64,000 nt of DNA from HNR sp040400085 (GCA_040400085.1 JBBAQX010000001.1:141070-205069); one strand, 5' to 3'. Numbered from the stretch's first letter, positions 50,135 to 59,608 are shown. Numbers and translations: made by a program. Notes: generated from the sequence alone by a model not told the origin.

Positions 50135-51085
50135 TTAGCGCCCCGGTGGTTTCAGGCCCCCCGTCACGGGGATGCCCTTGGAAGCATCTTTTGCTTTCTG
50201 ACGGGCATCAAACCTGTCTGCAAAAGCTAGCTCTGCTTTGTTGTGGAAAGGGTCCGCGAGGTCGTCGTATTCCGACTGCCTCGCGGTTTGAACTTTCCCG
50301 GTCTTGGCTTCCTGGGCTTTCCTACGGGCATCAATCTCGGCAAGAGCCTTGTCTGCCGTCCCTCTCAGCGCCTTGTCTGCCTGGTCCTTGGCCCTCGCTT
50401 CATCTTCCGACAGCTTCCGGAATACCGGGCTTTCAATTGCGCTACCCTCCAGGGTTGTCCCTTGCCGCAGGGGGTTCTCCCGAGAGAACCCCGTGGAACT
50501 CACAGGTACCTTGTAAAGGCACTTTTCAACCTTGAAAGACCACGACACATTGAAGGCAAAGGGGTTCTCGTCGGTCTCATCTCGGGAAAAGCTCCGGAAG
50601 GTCCCCAGGTAGGTCCCCCGGTCATAGAGAAGCATCACCTTCCCCTGAAGAACGATGTTCCCCTGGGGGTCGTAGAGACTCCCGTTGTTCCGGTAGAGGT
50701 CGTAGAGGTCCTGGAAACGATCCCAGGCTATCGTCTCTCGCCTGAGCAGGGAGGTCAGCCCTGTCTTGATGTTCATGAACGAGCCGGTAGAGGCTTCCGC
50801 AGACATCTCGGTTAGCTCTTCCCACCAGTGCTGTTCAACGAAGCCCCCACGGGTCTGAAACCTCTCTATCTTCTTGGTGAAGTTCTCGTCCAGCGACTTC
50901 GGGTTGACGTGAAGGATGAGCGCGTGGGGTAGCAGAAGAGTACGTTCATCCAAAGGGGACGTGATCTGGAAAGCCAGAGGGACCCCCCCACGATGGGTTG
51001 CCGCAGCGTGCTGGTAGTGAGGGTCTGTCCCGGGGGCGTCTAGCCTTTGGAAGTTCTCGGGGTTCTGGAGGTTGATTCTGGGCAT
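50135..51085 (-). CDS. Hub-associated protein, paralogue of the SLT gene C-terminus
   Basis: The 316-residue product (MPRINLQNPENFQRL...) has a domain that aligns with residues 400-545 of the neighbouring transglycosylase: FLVNPSS-like LHVNPKSLD, HWWEEL for HWGDG, DLYRNNGSLYDPQ for LIYRNNGALYMES and a following YDRGTYLGTF for YDGTLYIGSF. It lacks the SLT region. Its C-terminal 100 residues are charged and helical. The first 140 bp overlap the end of the tape measure gene. A pair of hub-binding proteins is likely, perhaps from duplication. Confidence 0.75.
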   Translation of the reverse strand: MPRINLQNPENFQRLDAPGTDPHYQHAAATHRGGVPLAFQITSPLDERTLLLPHALILHVNPKSLDENFTKKIERFQTRGGFVEQHWWEELTEMSAEASTGSFMNIKTGLTSLLRRETIAWDRFQDLYDLYRNNGSLYDPQGNIVLQGKVMLLYDRGTYLGTFRSFSRDETDENPFAFNVSWSFKVEKCLYKVPVSSTGFSRENPLRQGTTLEGSAIESPVFRKLSEDEARAKDQADKALRGTADKALAEIDARRKAQEAKTGKVQTARQSEYDDLADPFHNKAELAFADRFDARQKAKDASKGIPVTGGLKPPGR

Positions 51086-54000
51086 GGCCTAACATCCTCC
51101 GAGCCTGGCGCCGAGACCATATCTCGAAACCCTCTTTGACCTTACCCTCAATGATCTCGCCCAACATGCGGTCACCCACATTGACGTTGATGGTCGTGCT
51201 TCCCCCACCCCCACCCCCACCCCCACCCTTGGGGATGATCTTCTCCCCAGGGGCAACCGACGCAAAAGCCTCTCCGGGGGCAGGACGCATCACGGTTCCG
51301 CCTTCCGCATTAGCACTGGCCATGAGCGTCTTGGTAGCGTCGAAGTCCCCGGGGTTCTTCAACCCCGCCACCAGCTTGTCCCCTACCGCCTTGGGGTCCA
51401 ACCCTGCCTGGATAGCCTTGGCCATATCCTGCAAGGGGACATCCTTGTAGAGGTAGTATTCGTACAACGCCGTACGCATAGCATCCAAAGTGCTATCCGT
51501 AACCGTATTACCCACCTCGCCCTTCAGGAAGGGCTTGTTTATCTTGACGCCCTGCTTGGTCGTCTTATCGGTCATGTCCTCAATAGCTGCGGTGGTGGCC
51601 TCGGTAGCCACCTTGGTTTCCTCCGCAGTCTTCTGTGCCTCTGGGGCAGGGGGTGGCTGTTCCGAGGGCTTGGTGGCAGCACCCGCCTTGCCATCCGTCA
51701 TCATGGGCTGGCCCATGAGCTTCGTAAGCGATGAGGCCCCCAGGGTATCCAACCCCCGGTCGGCAATCCTCTGCCGGTCCTCTGCGGAGACACCAGCAGC
51801 CTCGATAGCTTCAGAGAGGGACTTGCCAGAAGAAGTCCCTTGGAGGATAGCGTCCACCTTGCTAGAGTCTTTGAGGTTGGCCCTCCCCACAAGGTCCCGC
51901 GTGGTGTTCAGGTCCCGGGAAGGGTCATTCATCCCTTGAAGGACCTTGTTCACAGCGGCATCCCGCTTCTTGGCCTCTTCCTCATTCTCGGGGGACTTCC
52001 GGATCTGACTCTGCAAGTCCTGGTAGCCCTTGGTCTTGGTCAGCTTGTCCCGATAGATATTCTCATCGCCACCCGATTGAGAATAGAGAGCCTGCATCTC
52101 GGCGGTGCCGTACTTCGTAACGGATGATTTGGTGGCATCCTTGAAGAAGGGGAGCGACGTGATTGCATCGTAAATCCCCATGATGAGGTTGTAATACTTG
52201 TTCATGAGGAAGTCGATAAGGATCTGAATCTTGTCGGTGACCGTCTGGGTAAGGCTTGTCTGCTCCTTGGCATAGTCGGTCATCTCCTTACCGTGCATGG
52301 CGATACGCTGTTGGTCATCGGAGAGGGAGGCGAATATCTGTTCGTCCGAGGTCCCCAAGACCTTCTTGGCAGCCTCGGTGTCCGTCTCACTGATACCCAA
52401 GCGTTGCAGGGTCTTCTTGTCTTCCTCTGTGACCTTGCCCTTCGTAAGGTTCTCCGCCAGGTCTGCTCGCATCTGGTCCATGCCCTTACGAAACTTGCTG
52501 ATTTCGTCGAGCATCTCTTCAGTGACACCCCCGGGGAGGGAGGTCATGGCAAACATATCCATACCTGATAGCTTGTCGGAGGTCTTCCCAAAGAAGTTCT
52601 TGGCAATGGAGTCCACCTGCTTCAGGGTTGCCAGGGGGCCCGCTTGCTTCAAAGCTGCCGCGGTATCCAGAAGGTTGCCCTTGTCCCCTGATGCCAGGCG
52701 GGCAGACTGCTTGGAAGCGTCCAGGATCTCACTACGCATCCCGGAATTCAGCTTGTCCTGGTTCTTGGCCATGAACCCGGTCAAGTCCTCCCCTCCCTTG
52801 GAGATGGCCTCCCGCAGAGCCGCAGGGTCAATCCCCTTCCCCTGGGCCTCGTTCAAAAGGCCAGTCAGCTTGGTGTCAAATTCACCCCGGAGGTTCTTCG
52901 AGGTAGCCTTGGCCCCCCCACCCAAGAGGGTAGACTGAATCCGGCCGCGGAAGTCCTGCCCTTTGAAGTGACCCCCAAGCGTCTGGATAAACTTCTCTGC
53001 CTGCTTGGCATTCATGCTCTTGCTGACCAGCTTCAAGAGCTTGGCTGCCTCCCCCATCCGGAGGTTGAAGAGGCTCATGTCTGTAGACAGGTTGCGAACA
53101 ATCCCAAAGAACTTGTTGGCTGCAATCCCCGACCCGGACATGATATCGTCCATGGCAGCAAACTGCTTGCTCACGGTTTCCGAAGAAGACCCCAGGTCTT
53201 GCATGACCTGGCTCTGCACCGTGGCAATCTCTTCCAAAGAGACCCCGAAACTCCGAGAGTAGACGACTCCTGACGTGATGAGGGACTTCGCAAAGTCCTC
53301 CACAGACTTCTTGGAAGCCTTGGCTTCCTCGGCTATCGAGAGAAGGGAGACTCCTTCCTTGGTAAGGGTACCTACGAAAGCCTCATGTTCTTTGGACGTG
53401 ATACCAAGCTCAAGGTTGGTCGAGAAGTCAAACGCCGAGTCCCGAAGCTCTTTCATGGTGGACTTAAGCTCGTTGAACGAGGTCAGGCTTCGCCCCCCGC
53501 TCTTGGCAAGGAACTCGGTGGTGCTGGCTCCCTGCAAGACCGCCTTGTTGAACTCCTTTGCCTGAGCCTCCGCGTCAATGAAGAGCTTCACCAGGGCCAT
53601 GATCGCCGCAGAAGCCATCCCCACAATAGGGCCCACCTTGGCCAAGAGGTTGACCACCTTGCCAACCCCCGCCCCCATGCCCCCCATGGCCTTGGCCATC
53701 ATCCCGGCTTCTTTGCCCCCGGTGATAGCTGTCTTCCCGGCTGCCCTGGCGCCAGCGCCAGCCAAACCCTTGCCTACAGAGCCCAAGCCCTTGAGCAGGT
53801 TCGAGGCAAAGCCAGAGGCAGACTTGGAGGATAGCGATTCAAAGACCCCCTCAAGGGAATCCCCAAACTCTTTGGCCATATCCTCCCCGCCATAGCCCAG
53901 CAGTTCCTTGCGAAGTTCCGAAGCACGCTTACCTGCGCGACCCTCGAACTCTTCAAGGGAGTCCTTGACCTCTTTCAGGATCTTGGCGGACTCCATCGCA

Positions 54001-54500
54001 GCGGCTTTGGCTGCCTTGGGTATCTTGACGGCGTCTTTGATAGCCTTCCGGTAAGAGGCTATCACCTGTGTCTGGTCCTTCAGGTTTTGCTTGAGGGCCT
54101 TTTCGAGGTTACCCGCGCTACCCTTGTCCCCGGATTCCTCGGCCTTCTTGAAAGAGTCTTTGAGGTTCTTCCTCTCCTTGTTGAGCTTCCGGAGAGCCGC
54201 GGTCATCCCCTCGTACTCTTTCTTGGTGTTGATGACCCTCTTGGTGTGCTGCTTCAGGTCCTCAGACAAGAAGGGGTTGCGGCTGGCTTGCCGGAAAGTC
54301 TTGTTGGTATCCGCAATGCTTCTCCGCAAAGTCCCGAGGTTCTTGGCCACCCCGCGTACGGAGTCTTCATTGGCCTTGCTGAACTTCTTGGGGAGCTTCA
54401 TTAGCTCCTTCCAGGACTTTTCCAGGCGGTTGGACTCCCGGATAGCCTCCTTGGGATCGAGTTTGACGGCAAACTCTAGGACTTCACGATTTGAAGGCAT
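50946..54500 (-). CDS. Tape measure protein
   Basis: The 1184-residue product is long, helical and low in sequence complexity, with coiled-coil-rich first 220 residues, Gly/Ala-rich hydrophobic segments at about 225-310 (GVGKVVNLLAKVGPIVGMAS), and a charged C-terminus. It starts with ATG 54500 after AAGGAGTAGGAACC. A poly-Gly run near residue 1090 matches a hexamer repeat in the DNA. The last 46 residues are Pro/Arg-rich and overlap the next gene by 140 bp, so the true end could be earlier in another frame. Tape measures set tail length; position next to chaperone genes fits. Confidence 0.85.
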   Translation of the reverse strand: MPSNREVLEFAVKLDPKEAIRESNRLEKSWKELMKLPKKFSKANEDSVRGVAKNLGTLRRSIADTNKTFRQASRNPFLSEDLKQHTKRVINTKKEYEGMTAALRKLNKERKNLKDSFKKAEESGDKGSAGNLEKALKQNLKDQTQVIASYRKAIKDAVKIPKAAKAAAMESAKILKEVKDSLEEFEGRAGKRASELRKELLGYGGEDMAKEFGDSLEGVFESLSSKSASGFASNLLKGLGSVGKGLAGAGARAAGKTAITGGKEAGMMAKAMGGMGAGVGKVVNLLAKVGPIVGMASAAIMALVKLFIDAEAQAKEFNKAVLQGASTTEFLAKSGGRSLTSFNELKSTMKELRDSAFDFSTNLELGITSKEHEAFVGTLTKEGVSLLSIAEEAKASKKSVEDFAKSLITSGVVYSRSFGVSLEEIATVQSQVMQDLGSSSETVSKQFAAMDDIMSGSGIAANKFFGIVRNLSTDMSLFNLRMGEAAKLLKLVSKSMNAKQAEKFIQTLGGHFKGQDFRGRIQSTLLGGGAKATSKNLRGEFDTKLTGLLNEAQGKGIDPAALREAISKGGEDLTGFMAKNQDKLNSGMRSEILDASKQSARLASGDKGNLLDTAAALKQAGPLATLKQVDSIAKNFFGKTSDKLSGMDMFAMTSLPGGVTEEMLDEISKFRKGMDQMRADLAENLTKGKVTEEDKKTLQRLGISETDTEAAKKVLGTSDEQIFASLSDDQQRIAMHGKEMTDYAKEQTSLTQTVTDKIQILIDFLMNKYYNLIMGIYDAITSLPFFKDATKSSVTKYGTAEMQALYSQSGGDENIYRDKLTKTKGYQDLQSQIRKSPENEEEAKKRDAAVNKVLQGMNDPSRDLNTTRDLVGRANLKDSSKVDAILQGTSSGKSLSEAIEAAGVSAEDRQRIADRGLDTLGASSLTKLMGQPMMTDGKAGAATKPSEQPPPAPEAQKTAEETKVATEATTAAIEDMTDKTTKQGVKINKPFLKGEVGNTVTDSTLDAMRTALYEYYLYKDVPLQDMAKAIQAGLDPKAVGDKLVAGLKNPGDFDATKTLMASANAEGGTVMRPAPGEAFASVAPGEKIIPKGGGGGGGGGSTTINVNVGDRMLGEIIEGKVKEGFEIWSRRQARRMLGHAQNQPPEPRELPKARRPRDRPSLPARCGNPSWGGPSGFPDHVPFG
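51202..51228 (-). repeat. (GGGGGT)n repeat encoding poly-Gly; G-quadruplex-like
   Basis: The plus strand reads four or five CCCCCA units in tandem; the coding strand (minus) therefore has GGGTGGGGGTGGGGGTGGG, a strong G-quadruplex pattern. It encodes a run of about ten glycines in the tape measure protein. A quadruplex in the mRNA could slow ribosomes near the end of the gene. Length variation between isolates is likely. Confidence 0.7.
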
Positions 54501-54510
54501 GGGGGGGTTC

Positions 54511-55743
54511 CTACTCCTTACGTCTAGGCAAAGGGCGAATGTCTACGCGGGGGGCCTCCCGGGCATTTTTCCATTTGGCATGGAACTCCTCTTCTTCCTC
54601 GGTAAGAGGCATGGGCCTCACCACCATGGAAGAAGCTTCCTGAGCCTCCACCGCTCTCCGCCGAGATAGCCTGTCGGCAAGTTCTTGAGGCGAAAGGCCA
54701 GCGAGGTCGGTTTTGCTGGTCAAAGGCACCTGAGCCTTCTTGCGACCTTCCTCCACCAGAGCCTCCAAGTCCCTGGCCCGAGACAGGCGTACCTGTTCCT
54801 GGTATTCCTCAGCCGCCCTCACAATCCGGTCGTGGAAATCTTCCTCTCCCTTGAGGTCCTGCTCTAGCTGCTTGGCCAGTTCTTCGGTCGTCTGGGCTAT
54901 CCGAACCCTCTTCCCATCCCGAAGCTTGTGGACCTGGGGGTCCTTTTCCATGAGGACCACCTCCCGCAAGATCGTCTCTTTACGGGCTATACGGGTCTCA
55001 ATCTCTTCCTTACGACGCTGGTGGTCCGCGGTGTGAACCCGCTTGATACCCTTGCCCGCAAAGCACCCCCCGATAAACTTGGCGTGCTCCCACTGACGCT
55101 CCATCTCTTCCCGCAAGTCCTGGAAATGGTTGAGACTCCGCCAGAGAAGCTGACCCCAATTCAGGCCGAGTGCCTGAGTACCCTCTACCCCCGTCAAAGA
55201 CGGTGACAGCAGGTCCAGACCCTTGGTCTGGGCCCAACGTAGACGGGAGACAGGCTCCATGGCAAAAGCCTCTACCAACCGGATAGCGTTGTTCGCTTTG
55301 CGGTTGACCTCTGCCAAGTTCTGCACCACCCGCGTACGGGCAGGGGGTGGCATCTCTTGGAAGAACCCCCGAAGAGCCTCCCGTGCATTGTCTCGCTCTT
55401 TGAGGATATTTCTACCCCCCACCATGAACACTGACATGGCCAAGAAGTCCAGGTAGAAGCCCTCCCCCCTATCCTCATGGAGCCACCCCAGGTATGCAAA
55501 CTCGTGGTGGTTAAGGCTCTTGAAAACAAAAAGGGTCTCACCTATCTTGGCCCGAAGAGGCAAAAAGCCCCGGAACAGGATAGGGTCCACATCCCGGTAA
55601 AGCCGAGGGTCAACCTCAGGCTCTTTCGGCAAGGCTGCCAGAGAGTCCTCTTCATCAGGACCCTCTAGCTCCTTACGCATAGCCTCCTGGGTTTTCTCGT
55701 ACCTTGCCCGGACCTCATCTTCCGAGGCCGGCTCCAAGGTCAA
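54511..55743 (-). CDS. Tail assembly region protein, 410 aa
   Basis: The start is a TTG at 55741-55743 that overlaps the upstream stop as TTGA, after GGAGGG; a second TTG two codons later has better spacing. The product has a charged N-terminus, a helical middle (LHEDRGEGFYLDFLAMSV; ARTRVVQNLAEVNRKANNAI) and a long Glu/Arg/Lys-rich C-terminal half that looks like coiled coil. Between tape measure and the chaperone-like gene, a tail assembly chaperone or initiator role is likely by position; I do not recognise the family. Confidence 0.65.
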   Translation of the reverse strand: MTLEPASEDEVRARYEKTQEAMRKELEGPDEEDSLAALPKEPEVDPRLYRDVDPILFRGFLPLRAKIGETLFVFKSLNHHEFAYLGWLHEDRGEGFYLDFLAMSVFMVGGRNILKERDNAREALRGFFQEMPPPARTRVVQNLAEVNRKANNAIRLVEAFAMEPVSRLRWAQTKGLDLLSPSLTGVEGTQALGLNWGQLLWRSLNHFQDLREEMERQWEHAKFIGGCFAGKGIKRVHTADHQRRKEEIETRIARKETILREVVLMEKDPQVHKLRDGKRVRIAQTTEELAKQLEQDLKGEEDFHDRIVRAAEEYQEQVRLSRARDLEALVEEGRKKAQVPLTSKTDLAGLSPQELADRLSRRRAVEAQEASSMVVRPMPLTEEEEEFHAKWKNAREAPRVDIRPLPRRKE

Positions 55744-56684
55744 GCCCTCCGAGGACGGAACATGGGGTTTATCCCACCCTGGGGCCCGGCATCGATCAGA
55801 ACCTCTTTGGGCTTGACCCTCAAGACCGGTTTGACTTCCGAGGCCCCGGAAGAGCCGGTGTCTACCTGGCTCTCAGGGACTTCCAACCCCAGGCTACTTT
55901 CGGCTGCCTGTATCTCAGCGTAGCGGGACGAAGGAGCCGGGACGGGGGGAGGCTGTTGGCGTACCGGTGAGACGGCTACGGGGGGCATCCTCTCTTCATC
56001 CTCCGGGGGGCTCTGGGGGATGCTTGCATACACGGGGGCTCCCGTGGGTACTTGAACCTTCGGCTCTTCCTTGGGCTGGTCGATTGCCTTGAGGCGCACG
56101 TCCACGTCCCGCACCTCATCCAAACCGACCCCTAGCCGGAAGCCATACTCCGTAAGGATACCCTCTACCAGGGATACCGGGAGGGAGCCCATGGTTTCCT
56201 TGGCTTCTGTCAACAGACGACGTAGCTTCTCGTCGTCTGTCTCGTCCGGGATATAGAAGGTCACACCTTGCTTGGACTTCTCTTCGGCCTGGGCGAAGAT
56301 ATCCAGGACCTTGCGGTAGGCCACCGCCAAGGTCTCACGGCTCCAGGTAGCCACCACTTGCGAGCGAAGGAAGGCATGAAGCTCAACCCCAATCTCACGC
56401 TTGGGGTCCTTGGGGTCGGGTACCGAGACTACCGAGATATCCCGGAGGCTGTTTCCGTTGATCTCTACCAGGGCGCGGCTGATCGTCGAAAGCATCAGAG
56501 CTTCGAGGTAGTTCTCTTCCGGTTCCTCTTGGACCTCCGCCGAAATAGCCTGGTGCTCAGCAGGGCGCAGGTTTCGGAAGACTACTGGCAAACCCCCCAG
56601 GTTGACGGGGTCCTCCAGAATACCGATGTTGGTTGCCCCACTGAGCAAACTCGCAAGGTCCGTACCCGTGATCTTCTTTCCCAT
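55740..56684 (-). CDS. Putative tail assembly chaperone, 314 aa
   Basis: The 314-residue product starts at ATG 56684 (preceded by GGTAGATAAA) with a compact helical first 200 residues (RNLRPAEHQAISAEV; LHAFLRSQVVATW), then a Pro/Val/Glu-rich tail (VQVPTGAPVYASIP...) with low complexity. Small, soluble proteins just upstream of the tape measure are usually tail assembly chaperones. A TTGA junction, not a classic slippery site, links it to the next gene. The call rests on position and size. Confidence 0.55.
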   Translation of the reverse strand: MGKKITGTDLASLLSGATNIGILEDPVNLGGLPVVFRNLRPAEHQAISAEVQEEPEENYLEALMLSTISRALVEINGNSLRDISVVSVPDPKDPKREIGVELHAFLRSQVVATWSRETLAVAYRKVLDIFAQAEEKSKQGVTFYIPDETDDEKLRRLLTEAKETMGSLPVSLVEGILTEYGFRLGVGLDEVRDVDVRLKAIDQPKEEPKVQVPTGAPVYASIPQSPPEDEERMPPVAVSPVRQQPPPVPAPSSRYAEIQAAESSLGLEVPESQVDTGSSGASEVKPVLRVKPKEVLIDAGPQGGINPMFRPRRA

Positions 56685-56718
56685 TTTATCTACCTTCTCC
56701 CCAGGTCGGGGGGATAAA

Positions 56719-56756
56719 AGACTAAGCCCCGGGGGGTTAGTCCCGGGGCTTAGTCT
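56719..56756 (-). terminator. 15-bp hairpin terminator after the tail tube-like gene
   Basis: AGACTAAGCCCCGGG (56719-56733) pairs perfectly with 56742-56756, with an 8-base loop. On the minus strand it is followed by TTTTATCC, so it is a good intrinsic terminator for the upstream gene at 56773-57504, which may be expressed at a high level like most tail tube genes. The next gene (55740-56684) starts 35 bases further on. Confidence 0.7.
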
Positions 56757-56772
56757 AGGCGAAGAAAAGGCG

Positions 56773-57504
56773 TTACGCTAAGAAGGTTACTTGGGCCGGG
56801 TTGACTCCGCCACTGAAACGGATCGAATACCCCTGGCCAGGGCCAGATCCGCTGGAATCCGTGGGGCTAAGACCCGTGTCGATGTACTCGCCGTAGGTGC
56901 TGACCCCGTCAATGATATCCGAGACCTTGAGGGAAGCCGTCTCCGTGACCATGGCAGCATCCGAAGAGTAGCTAGCAGCATACGATTCGTACCAGCAAGC
57001 CTCGTAGATCGTGAAGAGAGCCCGTACCTCGGAGACAAGAAACCCAGGGCCGTTGGGCTGGGTAGATGCCTTCTTGAAACCCGAGACCTCAAGACCCGCA
57101 GCCGATTGAGCCTCAAGGGTTGCAAGCTCGGAGAAGACCATCTCCTGCTTCACGTCAAACGGCCAGCGGTGGTGCTTCAAGCTCCGTACAAGGCCATCTA
57201 CCCCTCCCTTGTACCCCGTGCTCTGCATGAGGTTCAAGATATAGAGAAGCGTCTTGCTTACAGAGATGCTCATCGACTCAGTGTTGCCAGGTACAAGCTC
57301 TGCTACCTGGTCACCGAAACCGATACCCCGGACACCCTCTACAGAACGGCTCTCGTCTGTCCCGAACTCGGACATGACGCCGATCTGCTGAAAGGACTTC
57401 TTTCCCGTGAGGTATCCGAATACCTTGTTCTTCTGGGAAACAACGGCGTGGGTGTTGGGCGCCGTACCCATCCTGTAAATGTAAGTTTCTGCTGCCGTGC
57501 CCAT
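56773..57504 (-). CDS. Probable tail tube protein, 243 aa
   Basis: The 243-residue product has a beta-rich composition and a GIGFGDQVAELVPGN stretch followed by SISVSKTLLYILNLMQ, typical in character of tube proteins of contractile tails. Its single-gene terminator (56719-56756), and its place before the chaperone and tape measure genes, support a tail tube call. No sheath gene is visible in this window. The fold cannot be proved from sequence alone; other virion structural roles are possible. Confidence 0.6.
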   Translation of the reverse strand: MGTAAETYIYRMGTAPNTHAVVSQKNKVFGYLTGKKSFQQIGVMSEFGTDESRSVEGVRGIGFGDQVAELVPGNTESMSISVSKTLLYILNLMQSTGYKGGVDGLVRSLKHHRWPFDVKQEMVFSELATLEAQSAAGLEVSGFKKASTQPNGPGFLVSEVRALFTIYEACWYESYAASYSSDAAMVTETASLKVSDIIDGVSTYGEYIDTGLSPTDSSGSGPGQGYSIRFSGGVNPAQVTFLA

Positions 57505-57552
57505 AGTCTAAGCCCTTCCCTTGTTGTTTCCCCATAGGAGACTTAGGCCCGA

Positions 57553-58395
57553 TCACTTCCCGGGGGGGAAGAACAGGTCATGGATCTTGCCAGCCTGGTT
57601 GGCCAGCTTGGTGACTTCTTCCGTCACAAAAGGCTGGGCCAGGTCGGCCGTGTTCAGAAGGTGGTTCATAGTGGCCGCTACGTAGTAGAGGTCTTCCCGG
57701 GCCTTGGTGGCGTTGAACTTACGTCCCTCGCCCACGAGCGCTGTGATCTTGGAACCAACCTTGGCAATCTTGGCCAGGGTTGCCTCAACCAGAAGGCTGT
57801 TGGTCTCCAAAGTCCCTACGGATGCCTCAGAGGCTACCGGTGCAGCGGGTAGCTCTACCGGGACATACTGACCATTCGAGGCCAGCTTGTAGTAGGTAGC
57901 GTTGCTGCTTTGGTCCTTACCCTTGATAGCGCCCTCAGGGTTTTTGAGGTTGCTGATAAGGTCCCGTAGACGGTCAATGTCGTCTTTCTTGATCTGAGCA
58001 GTCAGCCCACCATTTTCCTGAATCTGCTTCTGGAGAATGGCGATCTGGCGGTTGATCGCCTCAACGGCTTGGGAGACGGCTTCCGAGGTGGGGGCATCCA
58101 TGGCGTATCGCTTTCCTTGTGTAGGTTCAGAATAAAAGGGTTTCCGCTGTGCCCAGATGGCCCTCTTTGGCTGGAGGAGCTTGTTGAGTACCGCTGTTGA
58201 CGCGGCAAACATAGCCTCCCCCTTGGACAGAAAGGTTTTTACAATGTCCCGGGCTTCGTAGACATCGGCCGCAGCCTCTACCACAAGCGTCAAGACAGAG
58301 ACCGCCCCTAGATTACGCTCAACCCCATCCGGGGTCCTCACGTAATCCCTGAAGCCATCTGTACCTACCGTCACTATCTGGACAGGGTCGTCCAT
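57553..58395 (-). CDS. Virion-region helical protein, 280 aa
   Basis: The product (MDDPVQIVTVGTDGFRDYV...) has a beta start and then mainly helices (EARDIVKTFLSKGEAMFAAST; SQAVEAINRQIAILQKQIQ, a probable coiled coil; REDLYYVAATMNHLL). No family recognised. It begins 3 bases after the stop of the upstream gene and ends 49 bases before the tail tube-like gene, so probably in the same late operon. A tail completion or neck role is a guess from position. Confidence 0.6.
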   Translation of the reverse strand: MDDPVQIVTVGTDGFRDYVRTPDGVERNLGAVSVLTLVVEAAADVYEARDIVKTFLSKGEAMFAASTAVLNKLLQPKRAIWAQRKPFYSEPTQGKRYAMDAPTSEAVSQAVEAINRQIAILQKQIQENGGLTAQIKKDDIDRLRDLISNLKNPEGAIKGKDQSSNATYYKLASNGQYVPVELPAAPVASEASVGTLETNSLLVEATLAKIAKVGSKITALVGEGRKFNATKAREDLYYVAATMNHLLNTADLAQPFVTEEVTKLANQAGKIHDLFFPPGK

Positions 58396-58398
58396 ACC

Positions 58399-59256
58399 CT
58401 AACTGTCTACACATAAAGACCCTAAGGCGAAAACAGCCAGGCTCAGGAGAAGCTCGGGCCTAAATGAGGTCAGCCCCGAAGCATCCAAGGGGTTGACCTC
58501 AGGGGGACTCGGCAGGCTCTCTACGCTGAGAACCTGGGCCAGCCATGCCTCTTGAAAGCCCACGCAAGGGCCTTTCCTGAAGGCTAGCCATTGCCGCCAG
58601 CCATCCTTGTCCGGGGGGCTATACAGAAACCCCTTGAGGTAGCCTTGCCGGTAGACATTAAGCACCGACAGGACTTGCTGGTACCTGTTGGCACAACGCG
58701 ACATCTCCCCGAAGAAGAATCCGTTGGTCCCCTCTTCTTTCCGGGTGACATTGACCAGGATGTAGGGAAATGAGCCGGACTGTAGGAAGGCACGCAACCC
58801 GGCCATGGCCTCCTCCAGGGTACGCTGTACCTGGACAGGGGAGGTGTCATTTCCGACCTGAGGCTTTGGGAGAAACTCCCCCAGCGTCAAGAGGTAGGTC
58901 GCCACGTCCGGGGGGAAGTGGGCCAAGGCCGGGTACCCGTGGACCTGGTAGGCATGGGCGGCGTAGACCAGACTGGACACCTGGGGGTAAAGCAGCAACT
59001 CCCGGTGCATGAAGAAGGCCGCCGCCAGGAAGTTGGTCGGTGAAGCCAAGTCCGGGAGGCTCAGGTTCAAAAGCAGGTACTTTCCGAAGAGAAGGTCTTC
59101 GTAGAAAGCCGGGAGGGTCGCTGATCCCGGGTAACCAAAGAGGTTACCATCCTGGGGCTTGTCCGGGGTGAGCCGTACCTCAAACCGAAGAGGTACAGCT
59201 TCCACCCTGGGGTAAGAGTCTGGCGTCGTATTGGATCTTATGAGCGTAGTATTCAC
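58399..59256 (-). CDS. Virion-region protein, 285 aa, GTG start
   Basis: The only upstream start in frame is a GTG at 59254-59256, which lies 77 bp inside the preceding gene; a GTG nearer 59204 is the alternative. The product has beta-rich and aromatic stretches (LLLNLSLPDLASPTNF; PALAHFPPDVATYLLTL) and a hydrophobic C-terminus (LLLSLAVFALGSL). Several cysteines are scattered. No family recognised; a neck or head-tail connector role would fit the position. Confidence 0.55.
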   Translation of the reverse strand: MNTTLIRSNTTPDSYPRVEAVPLRFEVRLTPDKPQDGNLFGYPGSATLPAFYEDLLFGKYLLLNLSLPDLASPTNFLAAAFFMHRELLLYPQVSSLVYAAHAYQVHGYPALAHFPPDVATYLLTLGEFLPKPQVGNDTSPVQVQRTLEEAMAGLRAFLQSGSFPYILVNVTRKEEGTNGFFFGEMSRCANRYQQVLSVLNVYRQGYLKGFLYSPPDKDGWRQWLAFRKGPCVGFQEAWLAQVLSVESLPSPPEVNPLDASGLTSFRPELLLSLAVFALGSLCVDS

Positions 59257-59605
59257 TCACGAAGTCGTTAACACGGTCTTCCAAGTTGTCACGCCAGTTC
59301 TCTGTCCTCTTGACGATCTCGAACTTGGCAACCAGGGGGCGGAACTTACCCCCCTGATCCAGGTAACCCCAACCTACCCGGATAGGGTCGGTCCCGGACT
59401 GTGCCGCGGTGTCGTAGCCCTTGTGGATAGAGGACTGAACGATGACCACGAACCGATCCGTGATCGTCAAGACGTAGGAGATTTCCCCCCCACGGTCTAC
59501 GGGCTTGGGCCGAAGAGCCCGGAAAGCCCGGCCCATGTACTTGTTGAACTCTTCGTAGGTGAAGCCTACAAAAGTGGCCCCCCCAGCTTTCTTGGTGGTT
59601 GTCAT
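59180..59605 (-). CDS. Small virion-region protein, 141 aa
   Basis: The 141-residue product (MTTTKKAGGATFVGFTYEE...) has mixed alpha/beta character with a central beta stretch (ISYVLTITDRFVVIVQSSI) and a helical C-terminus (WRDNLEDRVNDFVSEYYAH). The last 25 codons overlap the next gene. It starts right after the helicase gene stop with no promoter-like element, so it may be coupled to it or part of the late block. Family unknown. Confidence 0.6.
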   Translation of the reverse strand: MTTTKKAGGATFVGFTYEEFNKYMGRAFRALRPKPVDRGGEISYVLTITDRFVVIVQSSIHKGYDTAAQSGTDPIRVGWGYLDQGGKFRPLVAKFEIVKRTENWRDNLEDRVNDFVSEYYAHKIQYDARLLPQGGSCTSSV

Positions 59606-59608
59606 CGT

